A DNA stretch of 64,000 nucleotides, taken from assembly GCA_003254925.1 (NCBI GenBank), contig QANZ01007348.1, positions 364,897 to 428,896 of the forward strand. The letters are read 5' to 3'. The position numbers and the translations under genes are program-made. The notes below the pieces were generated by a model. That model was not told the DNA's origin and did not search any database. It saw nothing but the letters and a program-made list of their open reading frames with translations. This DNA is from Chamaecrista fasciculata. Lineage: Eukaryota; Streptophyta; Magnoliopsida; Fabales; Fabaceae. Below, one piece after another: positions 21,641-34,839 of the stretch (position 1 is its first letter; each line of letters starts with the position of its first letter).

Positions 21641-22890
21641 AAATTTCTAAAAATTATAACTTAAAAACTCTTAATACTGGTCTAAAACTAGCATAAAAAT
21701 CTATCCAAAATTCTAAAAATCACTAATTTTATATTTGAACACTCAAAAATAAATTCTAAAACTCCAAGATGTCACACTTATTTCACATCTCATGAAATTA
21801 AGTAGTAGCATGAGAATTCAAGACGAGGAAGAAGGAAGGAATATATTATTAAGCCATGTTGGGCCGCCGTCACATGCAACGGCTCAAGGGCAAATTTGTT
21901 CCTTGACTTGCGGATCAAGTCGACTACTCGTGCCTATAAATAGAGCTCGTCATTCCACGCTCAGCTCAATTCCGCAGCAGTTTTGCAATACTTTAGAGTT
22001 TAGAGTTCTCTGCCTAGACTATGAGTAACTAATTAGGTAGATGAAAATCAAGAAACACTCAGCAGCCACAAACAGTGACTAAATCCCCTATTTTTTTTTC
22101 TTTTTTATTACATTTTAGTCTTGTTATAAAAGAAAATAACCTTAATGAAAAAAATAAATTTTTTGGGAGATGAAAATCAACTTTTTCTTTCTTCTTTTTC
22201 AACGGAGAAAGTGGATGAAAATTGACTTGGGGTCTCCCAACATCTGTTTAAAGATCCTATAAAGTATAGAGAATACGAAAAAAGAGAGAAAAATATATGA
22301 GCACAAGCAGTTAGATTGGTGTAGCTTACATCTAGAGAACAAAAAATTTTCACTATGTTAAATTAGGGTTTACAATGATGATGAATGAATCATCCCTCAA
22401 AGTTTTACTTCCTCAATACCTGCTCCTAATGTATTTATAAATATCTCAAAACCTAACTCCATAAAAATTAATTAACCTAAGCACATTAAGACCTAAATAC
22501 TTAATTCATTTTCCTACTAGTAATACTTAACTCTAACAATAATAATTAATTCAATATAAATCATGTAAAAATTACATATGGATTTGTTACTTAGGCATGC
22601 GTCTTAATTGTACTCAGTCAATGACCGATTGATCAGGCCAAAAAAAAATGACCGATTGATACATACATTTAGATATTGTCACTTACAATTTCTCCAATAT
22701 TAGGCGATGGCAATTAGTACTTCAGTTGATAAATAAAATGACATTGAAAATCATCAATCAAAAATACACGTACATTTACAATATTGTCTTATGCTTATAT
22801 ATTGTAAAGGTAGAATAGAAGTATCACGGATGCACTAGTTGTGTTTGTCATTAGGATAAAGCATTTTTAGAATATGATTTGGTATTGTAT
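21640..22890. other. Unassigned intergenic stretch with an isolated core-promoter-like site
   Basis: No gene is recognised. Around 21935 there is a canonical plant TATA box (CTATAAATAGAGC) followed by a CT/CA-rich leader-like run and a frame (21792-22028) that matches nothing known. 22100-22230 resembles an arm of the MULE at 16345-18382. 22250-22560 is AT-rich with no clear identity. Confidence 0.3.
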
Positions 22891-23165
22891 CACTCTTGCT
22901 CTCATATTTTTTGTTCACATTACAAGAATTGATCTCATATCCTTGCAAAAGGTTTCACAATTAATTTCATTTGACCAAAAAATATGGGACTAATTCTACA
23001 CCTGACCCAAAGATATGGGACAAATATAATTTTGCAACCTAACCCAAAGATATGAGACTAAAAGTGCAACACAGAACAAAATCTGCAACCTAACCAAAAG
23101 ATATGGGACGAAAAGTGAAACAAAAAAAGTTATGGAACCAAAAGTACACTTTGGTCTTAAATTTT
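22890..23165. repeat. MULE-type MITE relic (family also at 39428-39842)
   Basis: The sequence is built from repeated AAAGATATGGGACNAAA-type phrases and ends CACTTTGGTC. It is shared with the intronic element at 39428-39842, which has recognisable inverted ends. The left end was not defined. Confidence 0.4.
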
Positions 23166-23389
23166 TCTTTCTTTTTTTTTTTTGGCCTGAAGTTTTTTTT
23201 TAGTTTTATAAAATTCATTTATTTTAATTCTAATGGAACTTATCAATTAAGATTATTGAAATTTTATAGTTCCAATTTTGTTTAGTAAATTTTTCAATGA
23301 CAGTTATTGACTCAATAAACTAATAAGGTCAAAACTTGAGCAATTTAGATCAACCCAAGTTTAAAAATTCAGGCAACAAAATAAATACA

Positions 23390-25300
23390 GGTTTAAAAAT
23401 ATTAAATTTTAAATTCTCTAATAATCAAGTTTTCAAAATCATATCATATTTTACTAAAAATTAATGATAAGGAAATAAGAAAGAAAACAAAAACTATTAA
23501 AATTTACTATCAATGTAATAAGTTGTTTATAGAATAAAATAAAATAAATAGATTTTCTCCCATTTGATACTTTGAAAAAATAGTAATATTCAAAAGTATT
23601 AATAAAGTTACCTTGTTTTTTTTTAAGAAGTATCACACTTTGTAATTGTGTACAAGAGCATCTCCTGGTGTGTTTGGCACTCCTTTAAGGACTCAATGTA
23701 ATAAGTTATTTCTAGAGTAAAATGAAATTAATATATTTTCTTCTATTTGATACTCTTAGATATAGTAAATATTCAAAAATATTAATAAAGTTACCTTGTT
23801 GTATTATTCTTTTTATGATCACTAATTCTTATGTAAGGAAAAATAGTAACTATATAATTTTAAATGTTAAGAATTTTCACATGGGTTGTAATTATTACAT
23901 AATGAAAATTTTAAAAACTAATATTAATATATTAAACTTTAATATTTAAAATCATATTTAGATAAAAATTAGGGTATAGAATGGCTATATATATATAACC
24001 TTCACAATTATAAGTTCACATATTCCGTCGTTGCAGTTTCCTCTTAGAATATTATCTTGTCAACAATTTCAAGGTATGTGCTTCCTTCTCTTTCTTATTC
24101 CTTATTCACAGCATCTCTTTAGGTTCCATTGATCCTATTTATCTTAATAGCATCTTCATTCTATCATGAATCTTCATTCAATTAGTACTTGCCTCATATG
24201 CGTCCCACACCTCATATTGGAGAAAAATGAAGTCAACCCAATATATAATATAGGAATTAATTCATGAATGAGGGTTGTAGTTTGTGTTAAAAAATTCTTG
24301 ACCTGACTATTCTATTCCATGTTTTCTACAGATATTGACAATGGGAAGAAGCTATTATATTTCTTAATTACAACATAATGAAAGGCATGAATCTAGATAT
24401 TTATACCTTCAAAGTTTTATTTGATGCATTTTCTAAAGGAGGGAGAGTCGCAGAAGAGCAAGCTTTGTTTATTATGAGGATGAAGTGCCAAGGAGAACTT
24501 AATGTTGTTTCCAACTTTGCTTTAATAGATGGGTTTTATTTGGTCATAAATGTAAGTGAACTGAAGGAAGTAATCAACGGGGTGATCAAATGTGTGCAAC
24601 TAGTGTTACAGAACATGGTAATATCTTCGACAATGGATATTGTTAAATTAAAATACTTAAAGCCTCAAATCTCTTGATAATTCCAAAATCATCTGGAAAT
24701 TGACTTGGGATTTTGCTAGCCGGTTTAGATATCTATCCAAGAAACCCATCGAGATAGAAGGAAAAGCACTTTTGGGAGTTGGGCTTGAGTATGAAGTAGT
24801 TTGAAGATCAAAACCGAGTTTGAGGATATAACAATAATGAAGGTAAAAGGAGTTTGAGGATGAGTAAATTATATGGAGATGGAAGTTGATTAGTGTCATC
24901 ATTGACAAGTGATTTTAGAATAAATTCAAGAAAATAATTGATAGGACGGCAAATACCGGCATATCACTCAATGTTACCATTTAGAATATTTTAGTTTAGA
25001 GGCTTATTTCATTGGTTCCTTTATTCTCTAATTGAAATTGTAATTAAGATGATGTTTCTTTTAGTTGTCAATGTTCCTAGCCAAAAATGTGGTTTCACTA
25101 TTGTTACATGAATAGATTGGAGGTTTGATTTGCCAAACTAGCTTTGAACCATCTCGCCAAATGTTTGAATTGAAGGAATGTTAAATCATCAGATTATATT
25201 ATCGAAGAATGACCACTACCATAGAAAGTAATATGAAATAAATGATTTTGCAATCTTTCTCAGTCCCATACATACAGAAAAAGGAGATCATTAGAGTATG
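23390..25300 (+). repeat. Segmental duplication unit B3
   Basis: It aligns with B1 and B2 over the upstream block, the TATA-like block near 23970 and the leader. With A1, A2 and B1 it also shares the PPR relic (24378-24674) and the downstream block to about 25300. It lies directly 3' of the surviving F-box/WD-40 gene, which keeps the ancestral PPR/F-box order suggested by units A1 and A2. Confidence 0.7.
24378..24674 (+). pseudogene. Best-preserved PPR relic, copy B3
   Basis: The 99-codon frame starts MKGMNLDIYTFKVLFDAF, followed by GGRVAEEQALF and a second repeat with ELNVVSNFALIDG and VSELKEVINGVIK. This matches two consecutive P-class PPR motifs (YTFNxLIDALCKEGRVxEAxxLF ... PNVVSYNALIDGYCLVNxVxEAKEVFN). 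After about residue 75 the frame diverges from the NGYCKI motif. Two repeats are far fewer than a working PPR RNA-binding protein needs, and no transit peptide is seen. It is a pseudogene or gene fragment related to organelle RNA-binding PPR proteins of the restorer-like type. Confidence 0.65.
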
Positions 25301-25726
25301 TAAGTGTATCTCAAAAGTTTTAAATTTTAAAAATAATATTAGATATTTTAAAATTTAAAATTAAATAAAAAAACAAAGTTGTTAAACAGATGTTTTAGAA
25401 TTTTCATTTAAAAAAAAAACTAATTTCACAAAAGAGAATCAAACAAGTCAAAAGTTTCTTTGTGCTTTTTACTAAGCTTTTGACAACAACCTAATCTATT
25501 GTATATGTCTAAAGCATCTCAACACATCTATATGTCAAATAAATATCAAATATGATACACAGCTCTATGTATATATATATACAAGGACAAAACAATGAAT
25601 GTTGTCCTCATGTGAGTATTTTCTATAATAACTGAGATTCTGCTTGCAAAGTATTCCATTCTCACTGAGCTCTAATACAATGTAATAATGAAAACCAAAT
25701 AGTACAAAGAATCTTAATCTGACATT
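25300..25726. other. 3' flank of the F-box/WD-40 gene
   Basis: AT-rich sequence between unit B3 and the stop codon of the minus-strand gene at 25727. It should contain that gene's 3' UTR. AATAAA-like signals are too frequent here to choose one. Nothing else is seen. Confidence 0.5.
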
Positions 25727-28700
25727 TTAGTTGAATTTCCACATTCTAATATCCCTACTATTGTGTGTGGTGACAATTTTCTTCATTCCAACGGCCAAGC
25801 ATGTGATAGGTGGTCGAGCACTCTTGGGAATGCTGTCAATAAAAGCATCTTGGCATATCCTTCTCCCTTTCATTCTTTGAATGGCGCCAGAAGGACTTTG
25901 ATAAGTTGCTATCAAATTTTCCTCCCTAACACAACATGAAATAATGTTGCCCTGATTCTGATCCAAAAATCTTAAGATGCCGTCTATTCCACCAACAGCG
26001 AGCGTTGAGGTATCATTTTGCATGTGTTGTAAAGAGTAGACAACGTTAGGACTCACTCGTGTCCCCCATAATTGTCTCATGGTCCTGCATCATATAAACA
26101 AACAGGACCATATAAATGGCTGCACATACACAAAGATAGTAAATTCTAGTGATTACATCTTAAAAGGAGTAAACTACTTTTCAGTGAGTTTTGTTAACCA
26201 TTTAGTCCATAGATTGATCAGATTATAGCAAAAGATTAAGCATGAGATTGGGAAATACGCAAGGGAAAACGTTTAAAAGAAATCACACATCAAAAGCTGG
26301 GGATGCTAGCAGGTAATAAGCTTTTCATCTAGCTTCATCTTTTGAACCTCATTACTTATCAAACAAAGGATGAAAAGCAAGTAGTCTATGTAATTGTAGC
26401 ACAGTAGACAAACGTGCTCTAGACAAATGGAAGCCATATAAACTTTTTGAGAATTTTTAAGAGTTTCCCACAATTATGCCACTTGGTATATACATATATT
26501 CCCCGAAATACAACCTCCATCTAACTGAGTTCTGATGCCAAGTCATCAATTGATCGTCTATTATAGAAGATTAAAGTAAATTTTTGTGGGGGAAAAGCAA
26601 TTGAAGATGGAATTATATTCTTGTCACTGCAATAACTTTCCTGAAATGCATTGAAGCAATGTTATATGCAGCGTATACATGCTAATTAACCATCAAAAGA
26701 ACACACACCAATATACCACCAAGACCAAGATGAATAGGGTAATGTTATTGCATAAAATGCATTGAAGCAATGTTGTATGCAGCGTATACATGCTAATTAA
26801 CCATCAAAAGAACACACCAATATACCACCAAGACCAAGATGAATAGGGTAACTACCTTGATACATGATTATCAAGATCTACCACATACACAATAGTCAAC
26901 ATCAGTAACATAACTGGAACAAAAAATTCTTCCTTGACATGAACAGAGATTATAAAGGAAGGTTTGCAACCTCATCTTCATACATTCTAAGTATTCCAAA
27001 TAATATAAACAAGATTACAACTTTTATTTCCTTTTATACATATGGAGCCAATTAAAACTAATAATTGTCGAAGAATTTCCTCTGTCATCAGAAATAATAT
27101 GAAATAAATGACTGTGGTGTTTCTCAATCCAATATATGTGTCCTTTCTGTAAATAAATACTTTTTGTTTTTAAAATTTTAATTTAAATGACAAGGATGTT
27201 CCAAGTGGAAAGGCAGAAAGCTTAGAAAACAGATGGCTTGACAGTAACCATAGAAAACATTGATTGGGCTAGAACTGAAAATCTCCACTAAACTTATATT
27301 TGTAACATTATTGTTTGCTTACCTAAGGTCCCAACAATACGTATATCCAACAGCTGACCCAGCAAACACAAGCTGAGAGGAGGGATTAAGGCATAAAGTC
27401 CTTATGCCTACAACAAAAAGTTGAACTCCGATATTAGTTAGAGAAAGGCTTTGAATAATGTTGGTCAAAACTGATCATTTTGAAGTAAAACGTATAATAC
27501 AAAATAAACATTCTCTGTCTCAACCAATATATATATCAGTCAATTAGCCAAACATCATGCAGCCAAAAAAATAAGAGCTAATACCATCACTTTATCACTT
27601 AAAAAGGGCCCCAAAAAAAATGACAAGTTTGACTAATGAAGCACATCTACGGCAAGAATTCCTGGCATTCATCTTCAGTCCTAAGTCCTAAGCACCAAAT
27701 AATAGCACCCATGAAACCAATTTGAAGAAAAATTCTGTTACCTCTTCCATCACTTGATCTAAGAGTTGCTACTTGCTTGACAGAGGAAGGATCTGATATT
27801 GTGATACTCCCTAATGTGGAACCACTCAGTATCAGTTGATCGTCACTTAAACATAAACAGGTAATAGGCCCAGTGTGCATCCTGAAAACAGATCATGAAT
27901 GTTGGGTTATCTTCTTGTCCAGAAACAACAGATGAATTAATACTGATAGTAATGAGGTTTATCAATTTTAAGCCAACAGAAAAGGAAAAATTGGATTTTA
28001 CAAATATGGAATCCAGACTCGTATCAAGCAAGCCCAATATGACTTTTGCAAATAAAGAAAAATAACGAAAGCCACAAGACCTTATAATTCGAGAACAACT
28101 CCTACTATACATGTCAAAAACACGAACTGCTCCATCATCACATCCAACCACAGCCTCTGGATCAAAATAACTGTAAGCAAATAAATAATATCAACTTTCA
28201 GGTATGGAGATATAATCAATGCATTATTGATAAATATTACGAAAATCTGAGCATGAGGGAAACAAGATCATTCTGTACTTATTATAGTATGGTCAGTAAT
28301 TCATACAGAGTTCTTTAGTCTTTCAGTGCACATATTTCTATCTCCCTTAAACCGTTTTTTCTCTACATTTCCCCAATTCCCGTCTTCATCACATTATCTT
28401 TACCTAGACATACCAGAGCTCAATTATCCCTACCTTTACCAAGCATCAATTCAGAAATAATTTCTACATTACCAACCTCTAAAATGTCACTTTCTCGCTT
28501 TACCTACATAAATCACATTTTCAATCCTAACTTCAATCAAGACCAGTAACAATTCAAGCTTTTCATGAACCTTTAAAATTCACAGGTCGAAAAATAAAGC
28601 CATCTTTGCAATTGCAATCAAACACTGAAGAAACTCCATACCTTGCAAGAGTTTAGAGTTTCTAATATCAATTTACGCTATTCAAAAGGTTTCTTGCTAA

Positions 28701-31700
28701 CAATAGTAGTTGCAAACTCATCTATGGCTCCCCAAAACAAAAAGTATCCGAAGTCCAAGCTAGTGCTAATTGATTTATTTTACCACTTCAAAGATACACT
28801 AGACAACAGGGAAAAATTTAGAATTGAAGCAGGTTTGTGTTTAACAAAACTTGACATACAAGTCATTAATTTGTATTGGATTTCATGCTTACTTTATATC
28901 ATGGCTCAACAGCATCTATACAAGATCTAATGTGTTATAAAATTTTGAATATAAACCAGAAAGATAGACCATTTGCATTTTTACCGCATGCATGTTCCTT
29001 TTTGAAATGTTCCTTCTTGGGAAGGAAATATACTTCTTCTCCCATTCCGCCTCCAAATGCATATACGTGTACCAACAAGACCTACAATCTACAATCACAA
29101 ACATATAACACAATTATAAAAAACAAAAAGGATATCAGAAACAAAAAAACATACAAAACTATAGTAGCATATTTTTATTTAGAACCTAAAGTTTGGGGGT
29201 TTTTTTCCTGGCATGGACACCAGTGAGAAAACACGTATGGCGGGTGTTAAGTCATTTGTGGGTTCAATTAATTCATTTTAAATTAATTTCAAAGTTTAAC
29301 TATTGAAACCTCTAACCCCCTCAAACTGAGAAGTATTTGATCTTTTTATTATGCGGCTCTTCATAATAAATCTGAAATCCAACAATCAAAGGTTGCAATG
29401 CATTTTTTAAATTAATTCTTAACATACAAGTAGTGAGATTCAAATTAGGCAAACAAAACACTCAAAATACGTGTGATTTAAATTTGAATTCCATCCAAAT
29501 AAAAGTCGTCTTCCAGTTTAAAGGGTTATATGTTGCAAAATTTACACAGAATTTCATGTTATTGCCAAAAATTATATTGATATCTAATTTATCTATCATT
29601 AATTTTTTTGTACAAATAATAGAAATAATTTTCAAATTAAATGGATAGATACATTGTTTCATTTTCAACATAATATTTTTATCCATTCAGAAAGTAAATG
29701 ATGAGATATTCCTGCCTTTGGAAACCAGTTAACTTGTAGAGTAATAACACACACACACACACATATATATATAGATTCACACACAAATGCCACCACCTCA
29801 ACCAAGCCCTTGTAATTGTAGATGATATGCCATGATATACTTAAGAAATCTCAAACTGTTTTCGTAGCTCAGTACTCAGTAGGTGAAATTAGGCCAGGTG
29901 ATTAAAGACAACATAGGTATTACATTCATGTCTCATATGTAGAAGAAACTAATCATAAATTATATATTCAAACACTTCACCTTGCTCTCATCAAAATCAA
30001 AGTCAACAAGAGAGACAGTAGCTGGTGTGGAGTACTCCTCTATGCATTTATAGTTGTCCAATGACCAGAGACGCATAACCTTACACAATAACTCTTTTTT
30101 GTTAGACCAAAATAGAATTTAGCAGAGAAGATAAAATAATACAAAAGATTTTAACAAAAGAAAGAACAATAGAAACTGTCCATAAATCTAACTAATAGAG
30201 ACTTCCAGTCTCTTCGGACTTTGGAGATCCATAATAGACACTCTTGTAAACAAACAATTCCAAAACCCATTATAAAATCCTTTCCAGAAATGACATCGAA
30301 GAAAAATGTTAATAAACACCCTTGTATTTTGCTCCAACTGAAGACACAGCAGACTTGCCAAACGAACACACTACCAAATAACTTTATGTCCCTCATTCCT
30401 CCCTCAAACTTAACCACTAAAAAAGTCTGAATTATGACTATACAAACCTAGCTTTCACCAAGGAAACCAAACAAACTATTCCAAATATGCCAAGCCACCT
30501 CAAATGCAAAAGCAAATGGCCATTCTTCTCTAAGCTTCTAAAATACATTACACATACATCAGGAGATAAGGCCCTATTCAGTCTTCAACTCTTAGGCAGA
30601 TAATCTGTTTTAAACTTCTAATTTCTATAATATCTCTAAGATACTCTATATTGAAAGATTGCCAATAGTTACAATGATTTTAAGATCCAACAATATCAAT
30701 CTTTCTTATTTCTCACAAGAAAACTCAAGTTATACTTTAGGAATTATTATATGCATAGTATGTAATTAGAGTTAAGGTGTCATCATGAGTTAGTGGCACA
30801 TTCCTTTGTACTATTGAGCATTTGTTTCTGCCAAATCCAGAGTCATTGCATGATTAGATATTGATCCATGAAGAGATGAAAATGAATAATTCCTTTCACG
30901 CCTCACAATCACCAAGTCATAAATTTAGAGGATTCTATGTGTAACATAATATGCATGTCTTCATTTAGGGAGGGACATAAAGAGAAAGAGAGAATTAAAA
31001 GTATCTCTAGAACACATTCTAAGTCGAGAAACAAAGAAAGAGATCACAATACATAAATTAAAGCAGTAAGCAAGATAAGAGTCACCTAGCTCTAACCAGT
31101 GATTACTAATGAATTAAAGCAATATTCATTCAGATGACAGTCTAAATAATGAGATCTTTAGTGCTTTAGACCAAACAAAAAATTAATTAATAATAATAGA
31201 ATGGTTAGTCTTTCTGAACTTAAGTACTACATCGTATCTCCTCCTCCTAGTATCTCTGAAGAAGATCACCAAGTTTTAAACCTCCCAAGGGCCATACAGA
31301 TTGTCATAGATTGTAGGAATCCTATCTTTCGTATTTCTTAACTACCCAATAAAACTCAGTTTCTTCTCTACACCAGCTATCAGGGGAAGACGGGGGGAGG
31401 GTGGGTCTTCAAGGCTGTAAATCCCAGCAATGAATCAGTAAGAAAATACGAAAGTTGTCCATACCTGATCTCCAACACGAGTAAGAATCAAGCCCATCTT
31501 CATGCGGCATTGATTAACCCTAAATTAAAAATCAACAGTAAATCATTAATATATGCCATACATACAGATATTTTGCATGCAGATCACACAAACACATTTT
31601 TTTTTGAAATATAAGGATGTGCATCAAGTCTGATCATGGATCTATTGACATTATTAGCATTCAAGATTCAGTCATGATTAAGAGGAGGAGAACCATGTTT

Positions 31701-32751
31701 TCAGCATATATATGACAATCTTTGAGCAACAGGTGTCTAATATAAATTACTTATGTAACCAATTAAGTTATAATTGTTAGGGAAAATGATGGTTGCCTTG
31801 GCAATAATGGTGGTACCGCAAGCAGGTACAGGTAGCAATTCCATATCAAATCAGGCTCTGAAGCAGTGCAAGCAAGAGAGCTGGCACTCACAAGAACCAT
31901 CGTCGTGGCTGGCAGAGTACCTAAGGGAAGAATTAGAACAATGATGCCATATATTCCTGCCATTAACTTTACTTTGATAACATTTGACATTTGCCCATGT
32001 GATATTTAAAAAATAATGATGCCAAATGTCCCTGGCATGAACAAAATCCTAATGAACCCTCATAATCGTAAATGTTTTCTTTGGAATCATTTAATACGAT
32101 TGCTATATTGCAGCCGATTTAGTAATAAGTACGAAACAAAGCTGAAATTTAAAACACTAATCAAACACATACTGTTAAAAGAAGCAACCGTAATTTCCAT
32201 AAGCAATTGAATAGGTAGACGAAAAAAATAGTAAAACAATCAATTACCTAGCTGAATGACCTCTCCACTGATCAATATGAATTTGCCCTTCTTTGAGCGC
32301 CATTCTATGCTGCTGCATAGCTAATTCCTGCAGAATTATCCTCAGTGGCTTTTCGGCTAACGCAGAAGCACCAGAAGTCATGGTAGAACTAATCTGCTTA
32401 TAATAAGTCTTCTGCAACAACCTAGAGTTGTTGAAGACTCCATTCCTTCAGAGAAAGTAAAAATTAGGCTATATCGATTAAATATATGAAATTGAAATCT
32501 TCGATAAAAAGAAAATTATTACACGAAACAGCCAAAAGAGTAATCGATAAACCATTTAAGCATTCAATCTTAAGAAGATATAGAGAAGAGTACCAAAATT
32601 TGCAAACGACAGAGCAACGAACGAGATCGAACATGTTGAGGTAAGCGAATATCATACAGAGAGTATCGTGATCGAGACGGAGAATTGTGGTGTGAGCAGC
32701 AGAAATTTTTCTTTTGTTGTGTAATTGGTCAGTCGCCAGAGCGGTAGCCAT
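25727..32751 (-). CDS. F-box/WD-40 repeat protein (At3g52030-like), nine exons, frame disrupted in exon 2
   Basis: Exons, in gene order: 32751-32594, 32447-32248, 31519-31465, 30079-29981, 29088-28985, 28170-28081, 27881-27742, 27407-27323, 26084-25727. All boundaries are GT-AG and the phases join exactly from exon 2 to exon 9. The start is in a strong context (ACCATGG). Residues about 27-55 form the F-box (LDHDTLCMIFAYLNMFDLVR), which in this family recruits the target to an SCF ubiquitin ligase. WD-40 blades follow, with signatures such as VMRLWSLDNYKC, RICIWRRNG, VRVFDMYSR, YCWDLRT and the final DIRMWKF. Length would be about 430 residues, as in the family. Exon 2 carries two extra bases (TA, within 32398-32408) after the LLQKTYY codons, so the frame as given ends about 75 residues in. 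This may be a real mutation, a base-calling error or an unusual splice. An internal duplication of about 111 bases sits in intron 8 (26644-26850). Confidence 0.85.
26644..26852. repeat. Tandem duplication of about 111 bases in intron 8
   Basis: Two nearly identical copies (26644-26754 and 26755-26852), each containing ATGCAGCGTATACATGCTAA and ending in AAGATGAATAGGGTAA. Near-identity suggests a recent local duplication. Confidence 0.9.
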
Positions 32752-32759
32752 GGTTTCCG

Positions 32760-33117
32760 GCACGGCGGCGGAACTCCGATGTGGTGTTTGCATTGCTTCC
32801 ACATCCAGAAACACTCGGAGTTCGAACCGACAGAAGGAGTGTAAACTATTTTTAATTCCACAATCAACCTTTAAAATAGTCATTTTGGTCCTCAAACTAT
32901 GTAGTAAAATCCATTTTGATCCTAAAACTATTTTTTATTCTAATATAGTCCTGAAACTTTCACATTTGCTTCATTTTGGTCCCAAAATATGTTTTAGTCT
33001 GATTCCTACCATTATTTCTAGTCTGTGTTAGCCAAAGTGTGATAGCAATTGTCTCATAGTAGAGACTCAGATATGACTCATGGGCATCTACTCTGTTGTG
33101 AGAAATAGAGTTGCCTC
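32760..33117. other. Upstream flank of the F-box/WD-40 gene
   Basis: A putative 5' UTR and promoter region. From 32850 to 33005 it consists of repeated phrases such as TTTTGGTCC...AAACTATG, which look like a decayed MULE-type MITE. No clear TATA box was found. Confidence 0.35.
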
Positions 33118-33574
33118 TAGGGATGACAACGGATAGGATATCCTAAAATTTATCACTATCTGTATTTGTATCCGTTCATTATCTTCAATATGACAATATC
33201 CGTATCCTATTCGTATCCGATATCCGGTATGCGACGGATGCCCTAAATATCTGAAATACCTGAAAATAATGAATATAGGATAGGATATCCTAATTCAAAA
33301 ATCGGATATATCCGATATCCGATACGCAATATCCGTTAATTAAAATAAATTAATTAAAATTATAATAAAAAAATGTATAAAATATTTATATTATAGAGTA
33401 TCGAATACCAGGTACCCTAACTATCTGTTCATTTCGGACGGATACCAGATAGTTGATTTTTTATTTTTCAATACCCGTACACTATCTGATATCCGGTATC
33501 CGACGGACATCGAATATTTTTTACGGGTGGATTCTGACAGGTATCCTAAATACCCACCCAAATTGCCATCTCTA
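33118..33574. mobile_element. hAT-type MITE, 457 bp
   Basis: The ends are TAGGGATGACAACGG and CCGTTGCCATCTCTA-like (here AATTGCCATCTCTA). The flanks are GTTGCCTC (33110-33117) and GTTGCATC (33575-33582), an 8-bp duplication with one mismatch. Inside are many GGATATCCGATATCC-type palindromic steps. It is non-coding and lies just upstream of the F-box/WD-40 gene. Confidence 0.75.
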
Positions 33575-33831
33575 GTTGCATCCTTGCTAACTATTAAGAC
33601 TTTTGACCTAATGAGAAGCACTTGATCTAATAATGGGTATTAGAGCCAAGATCATGATTACTGAAAAGGAGATTGTTAGCCGCAAAATTGTCTCATGGCA
33701 TATACTCAAATATGGGGCTAAGTCATTATCAAATCATGATACTTGAGTGTCTACTTTACTTTAGGTTAAAAAAAATAGAATTATGTTTTTACTGAGAGAT
33801 ATAACTTTTGGCAATAGTGGTAATTAGTAAG

Positions 33832-34013
33832 TGTTGAGAATCATGAATCAATAGTCAATCTCATTTACTCATGTTAGTTGGTTAGTATATTAATTAGGTT
33901 GTTAAGAGTTGGGTTTTGAATGTAGTAGTTGCTTTCTAGGCTATTTATAAGGATGCTTTCTCATTGTATTTGTAATATTCAGATTAATGAAATCTAATCT
34001 ACTAAATTCAACA
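33832..34013 (+). repeat. 5' LTR of the TRIM-like element
   Basis: A 182-base repeat, nearly identical to 34840-35021, starting TG and ending CA. Confidence 0.9.
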
Positions 34014-34839
34014 TGGTATCAGAGCATTTAGAGCTAGGGTGAACTTTTCTCAAAGTTCTGAAATTTCCTTCCGCTGCTTCTTTCTAAGTCTCGGCATATG
34101 CGTTGAGTGAAATTTTGGCAGCCTATTGATACTTGCTTGCGGACCCACTAATTTTGGTGGTCTGTGATCTACACCGCCGGCATGGACAAGTTCAGAGGGT
34201 GTTCGCCGGTCATTACCCGGAGGCCGGCATCCAACGGAAATGCGCGTGAGCTTCACGCGCCTCCTTAACATTCCAGCTTATCGGGCGGGTGGGGTCCACG
34301 CGCCACCTTCCCGGCGGCGGAAAAGCACCGTTGTCACTGTTTTGGAATCGCCAGCCACCGTTTAGATGATTGGTGGTGTTATTTTCGTGGTTTAGTACTG
34401 GGTTCATAGAGATCTAGTTCTTTTAGTCACTCTTTCAATTTGTTGTTTTCAGTCCAGTAGTTTCTGAGACTGGGTTAGAAAAAAAAAATTATGTCTTTCT
34501 TGCTTTATTTGGAGGTTCCTATATGATTCTAGCCTCAATCCCCGATTTCCATTTCGTCATTGATGGACTATTTTAAATGACTTCTGAGGTTCTAAAAAGA
34601 GTACAAGCTCTAGATAAAGAGAGCCCCTGAGACTCGGAAAAGAGCACAAGTCACCTCTATTTTCATGGCCTCTGAGGTTTCCAAAATGAGTACAAGCTCT
34701 AGTGATAAAGAGAGCCTATGTGACTCAAATAAGAACACAAGCCATAACTACTTTTATCCTACAAATCTTCTTTTCGGCCTTTATTGCCAAAGTCTACAAT
34801 GCAAGCTGAGCAAGTTCCTATCCTCAGCTTGAAGGGGGA

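Noticed and set aside
31763-32010. Possible microRNA hairpin from repeated ATGATGCCA phrases in intron 2 of the F-box/WD-40 gene
   Set aside because: The phrases are direct, not inverted, and no long stem can be drawn.
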